From CAZPXH01 sp964591085 (GTDB lineage: Bacteria; Spirochaetota; Spirochaetia; DSM-27196; CAZPXH01): a DNA stretch of 64,000 nt. The notes below the pieces were generated by a model. It saw only the letters and a list, made by a program, of their open reading frames with translations. It did not search any database and was not told the DNA's origin. Shown here one piece after another: positions 7,013-15,859 of the stretch (its first letter is position 1; each line of letters starts with the position of its first letter). Made by a program: the position numbers and the translations under genes. The stretch lies in contig CAZPXH010000006.1 in NCBI GenBank assembly GCA_964591085.1, forward strand, positions 110,710 to 174,709, written 5' to 3'.

Positions 7013-9721
7013 TTAAGTGCGCGCCACTCCACTGCGGAGCACGGCATCCTTGCCGTTGAGGAGCTCCAGGAACTCGTCTTCCGTGAGCGGCTGGGACAAC
7101 AGAAAGCCCTGCAGCCGATCAGCTCCAAGGCTCACGATGGCGTTGAGCTGGTCTTCGGTTTCCACACCCTCCGCCACCACTTCCTGACCCAGCCCTCGCA
7201 TTATGTCCATCATTCCGCGGACAATGGAAAGGCTGCGGTCATCCTTGCCGAGCCCGGATATGAAGCTCCGGTCAATCTTCACGATGTCAACGTCCAGATC
7301 CTTCAGGTAAGAGAGAGAGGAAAAGCCCGTCCCGAAGTCGTCCAACGCAATCTTGCAGCCCAGCTTGCGGAGGCGCTTCATGGTGGTACTTACCAGTGCG
7401 CCGGTCTCCAGAAAGAGTCCCTCGGTCACCTCAATGGTGAGCTGCTCCAGGGGTATGTCTCTCACGCGCGCAGACTCCACCAGCTCATCAACAAACTCGG
7501 GCGCAAGGAACTGGCGTGCGCTAACGTTGATGGCTACCGGGATTGAGACTCCCGCGTCACGCATCCGCCGCATTGCGGCAAAGGTCTGGTGAATCACCCA
7601 TCGGCCAAGCGGAACAATGAGCCGGGAACTCTCGGCAACGGGAATAAACTGCCCGGGCCAGTAGTGTGGCTCATGGTTTGGAGGCCAGCGGAGCAGGACC
7701 TCGGCGGATACCGGGTTCCGGTCCCGGTCAAACACCGGTTGGAAGCGGAGCTCAAAGCTGCCAGCCTCCAACTCTTCCCGGATCTCGTTGATCAACGCAA
7801 TACGATCCCTCGCCTGAGAGGTAAGCTCATCGGAGAAAAAGACAAAGGCATTGCGCTCTTCCTTGGCGAGGTACATGGCACTGTCCGCCTGCTCCACCAG
7901 CGCGCGCGTATCCTTGATCTCGCCAGTAACCATGGTGATACCCACAGATGCTCCGAGGCGGACGCGGTTGTCATTGATGTCAAAGGGCAGAGAGACCGTG
8001 TGCACGATCTTCTCGGCCACAATCCCGCCATCACCCGGCTCCACCACGTCTTCCAGGATCACGGAGAACTCGTCCCCGCCCAGTCGGTAGGCATGATCAT
8101 TGGACCTCAGGCTTTGCCGGATTCGCAGCGCCACCTCCCGTAGCAGATCATCCCCGGTCTCATGGCCGTAGGTGTCGTTAGCATTCTTGAAGTAGTCCAG
8201 ATCAATGACCAGGAGTGCGGCGCGGTAGTTTGCCTGCCGAGCGGCGCGGCTGACCACTTCCTCCAGCCGCAGGAAGAAGGCCTTCCGGTTCTCCAGACCG
8301 GTCAGCGAATCGTGATAGGCCAGGTAGGCGAGGCGCTCTTCGGCGGCCTTGCGCTCGGTTACATCAAGGACCATTGCCTGCAGGGCGGGACGCCGGCGGA
8401 AGGTGGTCCGGGAAACATGAACCTCAAACCACCGCAGGCTTTCATCCTTGCGATACACCCGGTAGGCAAACTGCTCAGGAGTAGGCTGCTGTGACAGCTT
8501 GCGGCGGAAGCGGGAACGCACGGTGTCCCTGTCCTTGGGGTGGATCTGGGCGAAGTACTCATCCGGATCCATCGCGTAGAGCTCGGTGACGTGGTACCCG
8601 GTCATGGCGGCATAGGCGCGATTTGCGTAGGCAACCGCGTCGTCCTGGAGAATGAACAGGCCCTGCAGGGACTGCTCCACCAGTCGTCTGTATGCCTCCT
8701 GCGCCTCCCGCTGCGGCGAGATGTCCTTCAGAACAAAGTCCCATCCCCCGGTCTGACGGTCAGGCTGGGGAAGGGCGGTGACCACAACGGGAAGGAGGTG
8801 CCCGGCGCGGGTTCGGAGGCTGGTGGCAAAGCTGGGAACCACCGCCTGGCGTTCCGCATTCCGGCGCATGCGCTCGGGATCCAGGTCCGGAAGCAGCATC
8901 TCTACCGGCGATCCGGAAAGGTCAGGCTCGTCGTAGCCGGAGAGTTCCTCCAACCGGCGATTGCACGCAAAAACCCGGAGGTCGCGATCTATGCGGATCA
9001 CAGGATCGGCAAGGGCGGTGAACACCCGGCGCGCGGTGTCTTCAGGCCGCTCCAGGAAGAGCCGGAACCGGCCCACACCAAAGATGAGGGCCGCAACAAA
9101 GATGCCCGCAGGGACAAGCGCTCCCGGCGCGCCGTACAGGAGACCCGGATTTCGCCCAAAGTGCTCTCCAGCAAGCGCTCCCAGCGCAAGGAGCGGCCCG
9201 ACCGCGACCACTGCAGACTGGAGCTGCTGCTCCCGCTCTCCGTGACGGACAGGACCAAGGACAAGCACCGCCCCGCCGGTAAGGACGTAGCCGGCACTGA
9301 TGATCAGGCCAAGGACCTGCCCAACGGCGGCAGAACGCACGGAAACGGCAAGCGGAAGGTTTGCCACCGCAAGCAGCCGCACCAAAGCGTGCAGTGCAGC
9401 CGGAGCGTGGAGGGCGACTAGCTGCCACCGCTCACGTTCTCCCCTGCCCAGGGCCTCATCATGGTAGGAGAGCATCCATTGCAAGGTTGCCGAGTAGACC
9501 AGCGGCAGCGGAATCAGGGGCCAGAGGCTGAGGTCTGGTCTTCCACTGCCGCTGGCCAGGTAGACCTGGAACTGCACGAAGTAGAAGACAGAGAGCATCA
9601 CTGTCAGCAGAAACAGACTGCGATTGCTCCGCTTATTCGGTTGATGGGCGAGCACGTACCAGCCGGTGGACCACACGGCGACCGCCGCCAGGAGTGAAGC
9701 TATTGCCGTTGCGCCCAACAT
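7013..9721 (-). CDS. Membrane sensor PAS-PAS-GGDEF-EAL protein
   Basis: 902 residues. The N-terminal ~220 residues hold about seven hydrophobic helices (7TM, histidine-kinase-type sensor region). One or two PAS domains follow (RVFTALADPVIRIDRDLRVF and the EAYRRLVEQSLQGLFILQD region with a PAC segment FEVHVSRTTFRRRPALQAMV). The GGDEF domain is intact (YRLGGDEFSVIL). The EAL domain reads EVLLRW in place of EALLRW but keeps Glu, plus NVSARQF, EVTEGLF, DDFGTGFSSLSYL, KIDRSFI and AEGVE. It may both make and break c-di-GMP. An AGGGA precedes the ATG. Divergent from the amino acid permease. Confidence 0.85.
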   Translation of the reverse strand: MLGATAIASLLAAVAVWSTGWYVLAHQPNKRSNRSLFLLTVMLSVFYFVQFQVYLASGSGRPDLSLWPLIPLPLVYSATLQWMLSYHDEALGRGERERWQLVALHAPAALHALVRLLAVANLPLAVSVRSAAVGQVLGLIISAGYVLTGGAVLVLGPVRHGEREQQLQSAVVAVGPLLALGALAGEHFGRNPGLLYGAPGALVPAGIFVAALIFGVGRFRLFLERPEDTARRVFTALADPVIRIDRDLRVFACNRRLEELSGYDEPDLSGSPVEMLLPDLDPERMRRNAERQAVVPSFATSLRTRAGHLLPVVVTALPQPDRQTGGWDFVLKDISPQREAQEAYRRLVEQSLQGLFILQDDAVAYANRAYAAMTGYHVTELYAMDPDEYFAQIHPKDRDTVRSRFRRKLSQQPTPEQFAYRVYRKDESLRWFEVHVSRTTFRRRPALQAMVLDVTERKAAEERLAYLAYHDSLTGLENRKAFFLRLEEVVSRAARQANYRAALLVIDLDYFKNANDTYGHETGDDLLREVALRIRQSLRSNDHAYRLGGDEFSVILEDVVEPGDGGIVAEKIVHTVSLPFDINDNRVRLGASVGITMVTGEIKDTRALVEQADSAMYLAKEERNAFVFFSDELTSQARDRIALINEIREELEAGSFELRFQPVFDRDRNPVSAEVLLRWPPNHEPHYWPGQFIPVAESSRLIVPLGRWVIHQTFAAMRRMRDAGVSIPVAINVSARQFLAPEFVDELVESARVRDIPLEQLTIEVTEGLFLETGALVSTTMKRLRKLGCKIALDDFGTGFSSLSYLKDLDVDIVKIDRSFISGLGKDDRSLSIVRGMMDIMRGLGQEVVAEGVETEDQLNAIVSLGADRLQGFLLSQPLTEDEFLELLNGKDAVLRSGVART

Positions 9722-9776
9722 CAGTAAATCCCTGCAATACTACTCTTCATCCGAGATCGGTCCAAGGCCGTGGTGC

Positions 9777-9782
9777 TATGAT
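9777..9782 (+). promoter_or_regulatory. -10-like box TATGAT close to permease start
   Basis: TATGAT lies only nine bases before the permease ATG at 9792, and no Shine-Dalgarno sequence is present. If it is used, transcription would begin at or next to the start codon, giving a leaderless mRNA. No good -35 box is visible. Confidence 0.25.
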
Positions 9783-9791
9783 TGGCCGCAA

Positions 9792-11096
9792 ATGAGTCAG
9801 ACCGGCAATCTGGACCGGAGCCTTGGGCTCCCGGCTGCGGTCCTGCTAGGGCTCGGTTCCATCCTCGGGACCGGGGTCTACGTGAGCCTCGCGGATGCAA
9901 GCCTCCGCGCGGGGACGCTGGTAATGCCCGCCATTGCTGTCGCCGGGCTCCTCGCAATGCTCAATGGCCTGTCCAGCGCGCAGCTTGCCGCAGCCCATCC
10001 GGTCAGCGGGGGCACCTACGAATACGCATATCGTCTGCTTCACCCCATTGCAGGGTTCGCCGCAGGGTGGTTCTTTCTGGGCGCAAAGAGCGCCTCAGCA
10101 GCAACAGCCGCGCTGGGCTTGGCTGCCTACCTGGGCCTCCCGCCAATAACCGCACCGGCACTCACGCTCGCCGTAACGGCTCTGGTACTCCTGGGCCTCC
10201 GCAGATCCGCGATAGTCAACGCGGTCCTGGTTGCACTCTCGCTGGGTGCACTCCTGTTCTTTGTGGCCATGGCCTTTGGGGTGCTTTCACCCGGTGCCGC
10301 AGCGGCCGGAATGATCCCTGATCACGGCAACGGCGCCGCGCCGCTTGCGCCCGGCGGGGTTGCTACCATGCTGTCGGCCGCAGCGCTAACCTTTGTGGCG
10401 TTCACCGGATACGGAAGGGTGGCCACCCTGGGGGAAGAGGTGCGGCGGCCGGAAAGAACCATTCCTCGCGCGGTTGTGCTGACCCTGTTCTTGACGCTGG
10501 TGATCTACCTTGCAGTTGCCGCGGCTGCACTTCGTCTTGGTGGTGGGTCCGGGCTGGAGCTTGCGCTGTCCGGGTCGGCATCTCCTCTGGCCAATCTCCT
10601 GGTTCAGGCGGGGCGAATGCCCGGCGCAGCGGTACTGCGCGTTGGGGCAGGCCTCGCTCTCCTGGGGGTGCTGCTCAACCTCGTCCTGGGACTGTCGCGT
10701 GTGGTTCTTGCGATGGGGCGCCGGGGTGACCTGCCGGCGGGGCTTGCCAGGCTGGGTAGGGCCGGTGCTTCTCCTGCCCCGCAGCGCGCCGTGCTCGTGA
10801 CCGGTTGTGTCATTGCAGCCATTTCGCTGACGGGCGATGTCCGGCTTACCTGGTCGGTGAGCGCGGTGACCGTGCTTCTGTACTACGGACTTACCAATCT
10901 CGCAGCGTTCCGGCTCCCGAATAGCCAGCGCCGTTTTCCCCGGTCTCAGTCCGTGGCGGGCCTTGTCGGCTGCGTGAGCCTTTCGGTGTTCGTCGCATCC
11001 CCATCCATCCTGATTGCTGCGATTTGGCTTCTGGCCGGAATAGGTCTCAGGAGCCTGCTTCGCCTCCGGGGGACAGGGAGCGCTGGAACTCGCTGA
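9792..11096 (+). CDS. APC-superfamily amino acid permease
   Basis: 434 residues with about 12 hydrophobic segments. The APC signature at helix 1 is GLGSILGTGVYVSLA (unwound Gly-Ser/Thr-Gly type substrate site), followed by SSAQLAAAHPVSGGTYEYA, as in amino acid/polyamine transporters. Substrate not predictable. The ATG was chosen because the upstream in-frame extension overlaps the divergent GGDEF-EAL gene and lacks membrane character. Its 3' end runs 50 bp into the 3' end of the convergent ABC exporter gene. Confidence 0.85.
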   Translation: MSQTGNLDRSLGLPAAVLLGLGSILGTGVYVSLADASLRAGTLVMPAIAVAGLLAMLNGLSSAQLAAAHPVSGGTYEYAYRLLHPIAGFAAGWFFLGAKSASAATAALGLAAYLGLPPITAPALTLAVTALVLLGLRRSAIVNAVLVALSLGALLFFVAMAFGVLSPGAAAAGMIPDHGNGAAPLAPGGVATMLSAAALTFVAFTGYGRVATLGEEVRRPERTIPRAVVLTLFLTLVIYLAVAAAALRLGGGSGLELALSGSASPLANLLVQAGRMPGAAVLRVGAGLALLGVLLNLVLGLSRVVLAMGRRGDLPAGLARLGRAGASPAPQRAVLVTGCVIAAISLTGDVRLTWSVSAVTVLLYYGLTNLAAFRLPNSQRRFPRSQSVAGLVGCVSLSVFVASPSILIAAIWLLAGIGLRSLLRLRGTGSAGTR

Positions 11097-12930
11097 CGGT
11101 AACGGTTTCCGCCTTGCCCTGCTGCATTCGGTAGAGTCGTGCGTACACACCGTCCTGCTCGAGCAGGAAATCGTGTGTCCCCTCTTCCACAATCCGGTGA
11201 TCGTTGATGACCACCACGCGATTCGCAGTCCTCACCGTGGACAGGCGATGGGCGATGACAAAGCTCGTCCTTCCGGACAGCAGGGTGTGGAGCCCGCGCT
11301 GTATGCGAGCCTCGGTCAGGCTGTCCACGCCGGAGGTGGCCTCATCCAGAATGAGAATGCGGGGATCGGCCAGGACCGCACGGCCAATGGCAAGGAGCTG
11401 CCGCTCGCCCTGTGCGAGGTTTGCGCCGCGCTCGGTAAGCTCGGTGTCGTATCCAGCGGGGAGGGCGCGAATCACTGCATCTGCGTGAGCGGCGCGCGCT
11501 GCGGCCTCCACCTCCGCGTCGCTGGCATCCAGACGCCCGTAGCGCAGGTTCTCCCGCACGCTGCCGCTGAAGAAGAAGGGCTCCTGCAGCACCACACCCA
11601 GCTGCTGCCGGTAGCTCCGCAGATCCAGGCGCCGAATATCCCGACCATCAACCAGAATGCTTCCGCGGTTGGGATCGTAGAGTCGGTTGAGCAGGGCAAC
11701 CAGGGTTGTCTTTCCCGCACCGGTCGGCCCGACTACCGCAATCATCTCCCCTGCGGATACCTGCAAGCTCACGCCGTCCAGCACGGCCTGCCCGTCCTCA
11801 TAACCAAAGCGAAGGTCCCGGAACTCCACGTCCCCGCGGAGCTCACCGGGATCCTCTCCGGCTTCTGCTTCCATACCAGGCTGGACGGACAACACGTCTG
11901 CAAGCCGCTCCGCGCCAGCAAGGGCAGACTGAATGAGGTTGTAGACATTGGCAGTCTGGCGCAGCGGCTCAAAGAAGCGCCGGGTGTACAGCATGAATGC
12001 GCTGACCACCCCAACGGTGACACCGCCGATCCCGGCGCGGATCAGCAGGCCGCCAACCAGGATCACTGCTGCAAGCGTCAGGCCGTTGATGGCCCGCATC
12101 ACCGGATTGAGCGCAAAGCCCCGGATGTCTGCCGTATCGCTCGCGCGCCGGACCTCTTGCGCGAGGTCGGCGAACTCGGATACTCGCGACTCAACCTGGT
12201 TCAGGGCAACCAGGGTCCGAGCCGCGCTGACGCTCTCCTCCAGGTGCGCGGTGAAGCGGCCGGTTGCTCGCTGCCGGTCCCGGAATGAACTGCGGATGCT
12301 CCTTCCGATCAGGCGGGTGACGATGATTACCGGAGGGATCACCGCAAAGGTGGCAAGCGCAAGAGGAGGACTCGTGACAAGCATTGCCGCGCCAATCGCT
12401 ACCAGGTTGATCAGCCCCCCGAGAATCTGCGTGGCACCACCGGTGAGCGCGTTGTAGACCACGTCGATGTCGTTGGTGAGCCGGGAAATGGTCTCACCGG
12501 CGCGGTCACGGCCAAACCAGGCGGTGTCCAGCTGCTGCAGGTGAGAGAACACCCGGGACCGCATGCTGAAGACAATGCGGTTGCCGGCAAGTACCCCCAG
12601 TGCCCCGGACCCGGCGTCTGCAATCCAGCCCGCCACATAGACCAGGAGCACAGTGACCATTGCGGTCACGTAACCGTCTGCATCAAGTCCCCGGGATACA
12701 AAAGTGTCTATGGCGGACCCGATCATGCCCGGCGCCACGGCACGTGCGGCCGAGCTCCCAACGATTCCCAGACCCACCAGGATCAGGAGAGGCCACTCCC
12801 GCACTACAAAATGGGACAGGCTCCGCAGAGCGCGGCGCGCATCCCGCGGCTTCTCTATGGTGGTAGGACCCCGCATTCCGGGACCGCGTGGGCTTCCCTT
12901 GGGCGGTGCTGACTGAGCCTGCCTGCTCAT
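11047..12930 (-). CDS. ABC exporter subunit with the catalytic Walker B Glu
   Basis: 627 residues: six-helix exporter membrane domain (~40-340) fused to an ATPase domain. Walker A is GPTGAGKTT, Q-loop in LQEPFFFSGS, Walker B ILILDEATSG with the catalytic Glu, H-loop IAHRLS. The signature is off-consensus (LAQGE instead of LSGGQ). Its partner gene immediately upstream has the opposite pattern, so the two fit a heterodimeric exporter with one good and one degenerate ATP site. The ATG overlaps the partner's stop by 4 bp. Likely a drug or lipid exporter; substrate unknown. Confidence 0.9.
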   Translation of the reverse strand: MSRQAQSAPPKGSPRGPGMRGPTTIEKPRDARRALRSLSHFVVREWPLLILVGLGIVGSSAARAVAPGMIGSAIDTFVSRGLDADGYVTAMVTVLLVYVAGWIADAGSGALGVLAGNRIVFSMRSRVFSHLQQLDTAWFGRDRAGETISRLTNDIDVVYNALTGGATQILGGLINLVAIGAAMLVTSPPLALATFAVIPPVIIVTRLIGRSIRSSFRDRQRATGRFTAHLEESVSAARTLVALNQVESRVSEFADLAQEVRRASDTADIRGFALNPVMRAINGLTLAAVILVGGLLIRAGIGGVTVGVVSAFMLYTRRFFEPLRQTANVYNLIQSALAGAERLADVLSVQPGMEAEAGEDPGELRGDVEFRDLRFGYEDGQAVLDGVSLQVSAGEMIAVVGPTGAGKTTLVALLNRLYDPNRGSILVDGRDIRRLDLRSYRQQLGVVLQEPFFFSGSVRENLRYGRLDASDAEVEAAARAAHADAVIRALPAGYDTELTERGANLAQGERQLLAIGRAVLADPRILILDEATSGVDSLTEARIQRGLHTLLSGRTSFVIAHRLSTVRTANRVVVINDHRIVEEGTHDFLLEQDGVYARLYRMQQGKAETVTVSEFQRSLSPGGEAGS

Positions 12931-14708
12931 CGGAGGGCCCCCAGACTGTCGGCCTGCGTCGCTGCTATTTCGTTCCAGGTCGGGCTGATCCTGTCCAGTT
13001 CCTCCGGGCTGCCCATCGCTTCCACCTGCCCTTCAGCCAGCACCAGAACGCGGTCCATTCGGCGCATGGTTGCTACACGGTGGCTGATCACCAGCGTGGT
13101 GCGGCCGCGCCGGCGCTCAAGGAGACGGTCCAGCACGCGTTGCTCGGTGACGGCATCCAGAGCGGAGGTCACATCGTCCAGAATCAGCACCGGCCGATCG
13201 GCCAGGACTGCGCGCGCAAGCGCAATCCGTTGTCGCTCACCACCGGAAAGGCCAAGACCCCGCTGTCCGATTATGGCGTCCAGCCCCTCCTCCCGGCCCG
13301 CAACAAAGCCACTTGCGTCTGCAATCTCCAGGGCCGCAAGCATCGATTCCTCTGTTGCATCAGGGCGCCCAAGCAGCAGGTTGTCCCTGATACTTCCGGC
13401 AACGAGCACGGCCTCCTGCAGCACAACACCGGCAGCATTCCGGAGCGCGTTCAGGTCCCAGTCGCGCACTGGAACCCCGTCCAGGAGCACTGTGCCGGCC
13501 CGGGGATCAACGTAGCGCGGGATACAGTGAACCAGGCTGCTCTTGCCGGATGCGGTGGGGCCGATGACGCCGATTGTTTCACCCGGTTCTACGGTCAGGC
13601 TGATGTCCCGGAGGACATCGCTACCCTTGGCAAAGCCGAAGGTCACGTTCCGGAATTCAAGGTGTCCAGGTGAACCTGCAGCGCCAACTGGGTGGTGGCT
13701 TCCACCGCGGATTGCAGGCTGGGTGTCCATGAGCTCCATCACCCGATCTGCGGATGCCACGGCCATGGCAATGAAGTTAAGCGTCATTCCCAGAGCCAGG
13801 ATCGGCCACATGGCCAGCAGCGCGAAGTTGCCGAAGGCAAGGAGCCGGCCCAGGCTGAGCGGTGCCTCCACCCCCGCGATGCGGGCTTCAATGATGGAGA
13901 GTCCTCCCTGCCATGTCACAAACAGCACAATCAGCTGGCCGATGAGGGCAAGCAGTGGAAAGAGTGCGGAGCTGAACACCCCTATCCGGACTGACAGCGA
14001 CAAAAAGTCACGATTGGCCGCGTCAAAGCGAGCTATTTCATGGTCCTGCCGGCTGAAGGCCCGAACCAGCCGATATCCGGCGAGGTTCTCCTGCAGGACG
14101 ACGTTTACCCAGTCTAGCTTCTCACGAATCAGGCGATAAAATGGTCTGAGGCCCACGGCGATGACGAGAAATACCGCAAGGCTGATCGGGAGGCCAATCC
14201 CGAGGATTCTGGCCAGGGATGGGTCCAGCCGATAGACGGCGATCAGTGCCCCGGCGAGCGTTGCAATGGATTGTAGCAGCATCAGCAGACCAACCCGGAC
14301 AAAGAGCCGAATGGTGTTTACATCCGATCCGGCACGATTGAGCAGCTCCCCCACACGATAGGAGTCCAGCTCGGGGAAACTGAAATCCGCAATTCGCCGC
14401 ATCAGCGCAACGTTGATCTGCTCTGCCATGTGATTTCCCGCCCGGATAGCGGCTGAACCACTCCCGAAGTACGCAAGAGCGCCCGCGGTGGCAACCAGCG
14501 CCATGATTCCCGCAAAGAGCGGCGCACGGCCGGAGCCGCCATCAGCGGTGAGGCTCTGGTCTACCGCCTGCTCCAGCAGCCCCGGCTGCACCAGGTTTGC
14601 GGCCGTGGCAACAAGCAGGAGCAGCAGACAAATGGTGATGAGGCGCCCACTACCCTTCAGGTACGCCAGTGAGCGAACAAGATTTCGCATGTCGTGCAAA
14701 TGTACCAC
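12927..14708 (-). CDS. ABC exporter subunit with degenerate Walker B
   Basis: 593 residues, same architecture as its partner. Walker A GPTASGKSS and signature LSGGE are normal, but Walker B is VLILDDVTSA, with Asp where the catalytic Glu should be; H-loop ISHRVA. In a heterodimer this subunit lends its good signature to the partner's catalytic site and forms the inactive site with the partner's LAQGE. I take the GTG at 14708 as start because AGGA precedes it; an ATG six codons later has no such site. First gene of a two-gene operon, divergent from the aldolase. Confidence 0.9.
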   Translation of the reverse strand: MVHLHDMRNLVRSLAYLKGSGRLITICLLLLLVATAANLVQPGLLEQAVDQSLTADGGSGRAPLFAGIMALVATAGALAYFGSGSAAIRAGNHMAEQINVALMRRIADFSFPELDSYRVGELLNRAGSDVNTIRLFVRVGLLMLLQSIATLAGALIAVYRLDPSLARILGIGLPISLAVFLVIAVGLRPFYRLIREKLDWVNVVLQENLAGYRLVRAFSRQDHEIARFDAANRDFLSLSVRIGVFSSALFPLLALIGQLIVLFVTWQGGLSIIEARIAGVEAPLSLGRLLAFGNFALLAMWPILALGMTLNFIAMAVASADRVMELMDTQPAIRGGSHHPVGAAGSPGHLEFRNVTFGFAKGSDVLRDISLTVEPGETIGVIGPTASGKSSLVHCIPRYVDPRAGTVLLDGVPVRDWDLNALRNAAGVVLQEAVLVAGSIRDNLLLGRPDATEESMLAALEIADASGFVAGREEGLDAIIGQRGLGLSGGERQRIALARAVLADRPVLILDDVTSALDAVTEQRVLDRLLERRRGRTTLVISHRVATMRRMDRVLVLAEGQVEAMGSPEELDRISPTWNEIAATQADSLGALR

Positions 14709-14733
14709 CTGGGCTTCCTGCCGGGCGCGCGCG

Positions 14734-14761
14734 TTGACTATTCGCCACGAATTGCTACGCT
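14734..14761 (+). promoter_or_regulatory. Candidate promoter of the aldolase gene
   Basis: TTGACT (14734-14739) and TACGCT (14756-14761) are separated by 16 bases and end only six bases before the aldolase ATG, which has no Shine-Dalgarno sequence. The -10 box is weak. Together they suggest a leaderless or near-leaderless transcript. Confidence 0.3.
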
Positions 14762-14767
14762 TGGCTC

Positions 14768-15844
14768 ATGGATAAACTCAGAGTTGAACCGGGCATCGTT
14801 ACCGGTGGCCGCCTTGCGGAAGTCTACGAGTACTGCAAGCAGGTTCCGTGCGCCCTGCCGGCAATGAACGTGATCAGCTCCAGCACGCTGAATGCCGGAA
14901 TGCAGGCGGCAAAGGAAGCGAATGCACCGATCATCCTGCAGTTCTCCAACGGAGGCGCCCATTTCAATGCGGGCAAGTTCCTGGACAACAGCGGTGAAAA
15001 GGCCGCGGTTGCGGGCGCCATTGCCGGAGCGCACCACGTTGACATCCTCAGCCGGGAGTACGGAGTTCCGGTGATCCTCCACACGGACCACGCCGCACGC
15101 AAGCTTCTCCCGTGGATTGACGGGCTGATTGCATACGGAGAGCAGTACTACGAACGCAACGGTCGCCCGCTGTACAGCTCCCACATGCTGGACCTGTCGG
15201 AAGAGGACCTGGAAGAGAACATCCAGACCTGTGTTGCCTACCTCAAGCGTCTGAACGCCATAGACATGCAACTTGAGTTTGAATTGGGTGTCACCGGTGG
15301 TGAAGAAGACGGCGTTGACAATTCGGATGTGGACAGCTCCCGGCTCTACACGCAACCGGAGGAAGTCCTGCACGCATACGACGCCCTGAAGGATCATGGG
15401 CGCTTCACCGTTGCCGCCGCATTCGGCAATACCCACGGTGTATACAAGCCGGGCAATGTGAAGCTGCGGCCGGTGATACTGAAGAACAGCCAGGACAAGG
15501 TGCAGGCAGACCGCGGCACCGGCAACCAGCCACTCAACTTTGTTTTCCACGGTGGAAGCGGCTCAACCGCAGAAGAGATCAAGGAAGCAGTAGGCTACGG
15601 TGTAGTGAAGATGAACATTGACACCGACACCCAGTGGGCCTTCACCGAGCCCGTGCGCAAGTACATGGATGACAACCATGACTACCTCATGGCTCAGATC
15701 GGGAATCCGGAAGGTCCGGACCAGCCCAACAAGAAGAAGATTGATCCCCGAGCCTGGCTCTACGCCGGCGAAAAGGGTGTGGTCAGCCGCCTGATGGTTG
15801 CCTTTGACAACCTGGGCAGCAAGGACAAGTTCATACTGGGATAA
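14768..15844 (+). CDS. fba: Fructose-bisphosphate aldolase, class II
   Basis: 358 residues, the length of the E. coli FbaA (class IIA) type. The zinc/catalytic segment is ILHTDHAA with Asp107 and His108; ELGVTGGEEDGVD carries a conserved glutamate region, AFGNTHGVY gives the second zinc His, and FHGGSGS and KMNIDTDTQWAF complete the phosphate and substrate site. It splits fructose 1,6-bisphosphate into glyceraldehyde 3-phosphate and dihydroxyacetone phosphate. It converges on lacI with 15 bp between stops. Confidence 0.97.
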   Translation: MDKLRVEPGIVTGGRLAEVYEYCKQVPCALPAMNVISSSTLNAGMQAAKEANAPIILQFSNGGAHFNAGKFLDNSGEKAAVAGAIAGAHHVDILSREYGVPVILHTDHAARKLLPWIDGLIAYGEQYYERNGRPLYSSHMLDLSEEDLEENIQTCVAYLKRLNAIDMQLEFELGVTGGEEDGVDNSDVDSSRLYTQPEEVLHAYDALKDHGRFTVAAAFGNTHGVYKPGNVKLRPVILKNSQDKVQADRGTGNQPLNFVFHGGSGSTAEEIKEAVGYGVVKMNIDTDTQWAFTEPVRKYMDDNHDYLMAQIGNPEGPDQPNKKKIDPRAWLYAGEKGVVSRLMVAFDNLGSKDKFILG

Positions 15845-15859
15845 GAAGAGTCAACGCGG

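Noticed and set aside
8540..9421. 293-codon plus-strand frame
   Set aside because: Antisense shadow of the PAS-GGDEF-EAL gene; basic low-complexity translation.
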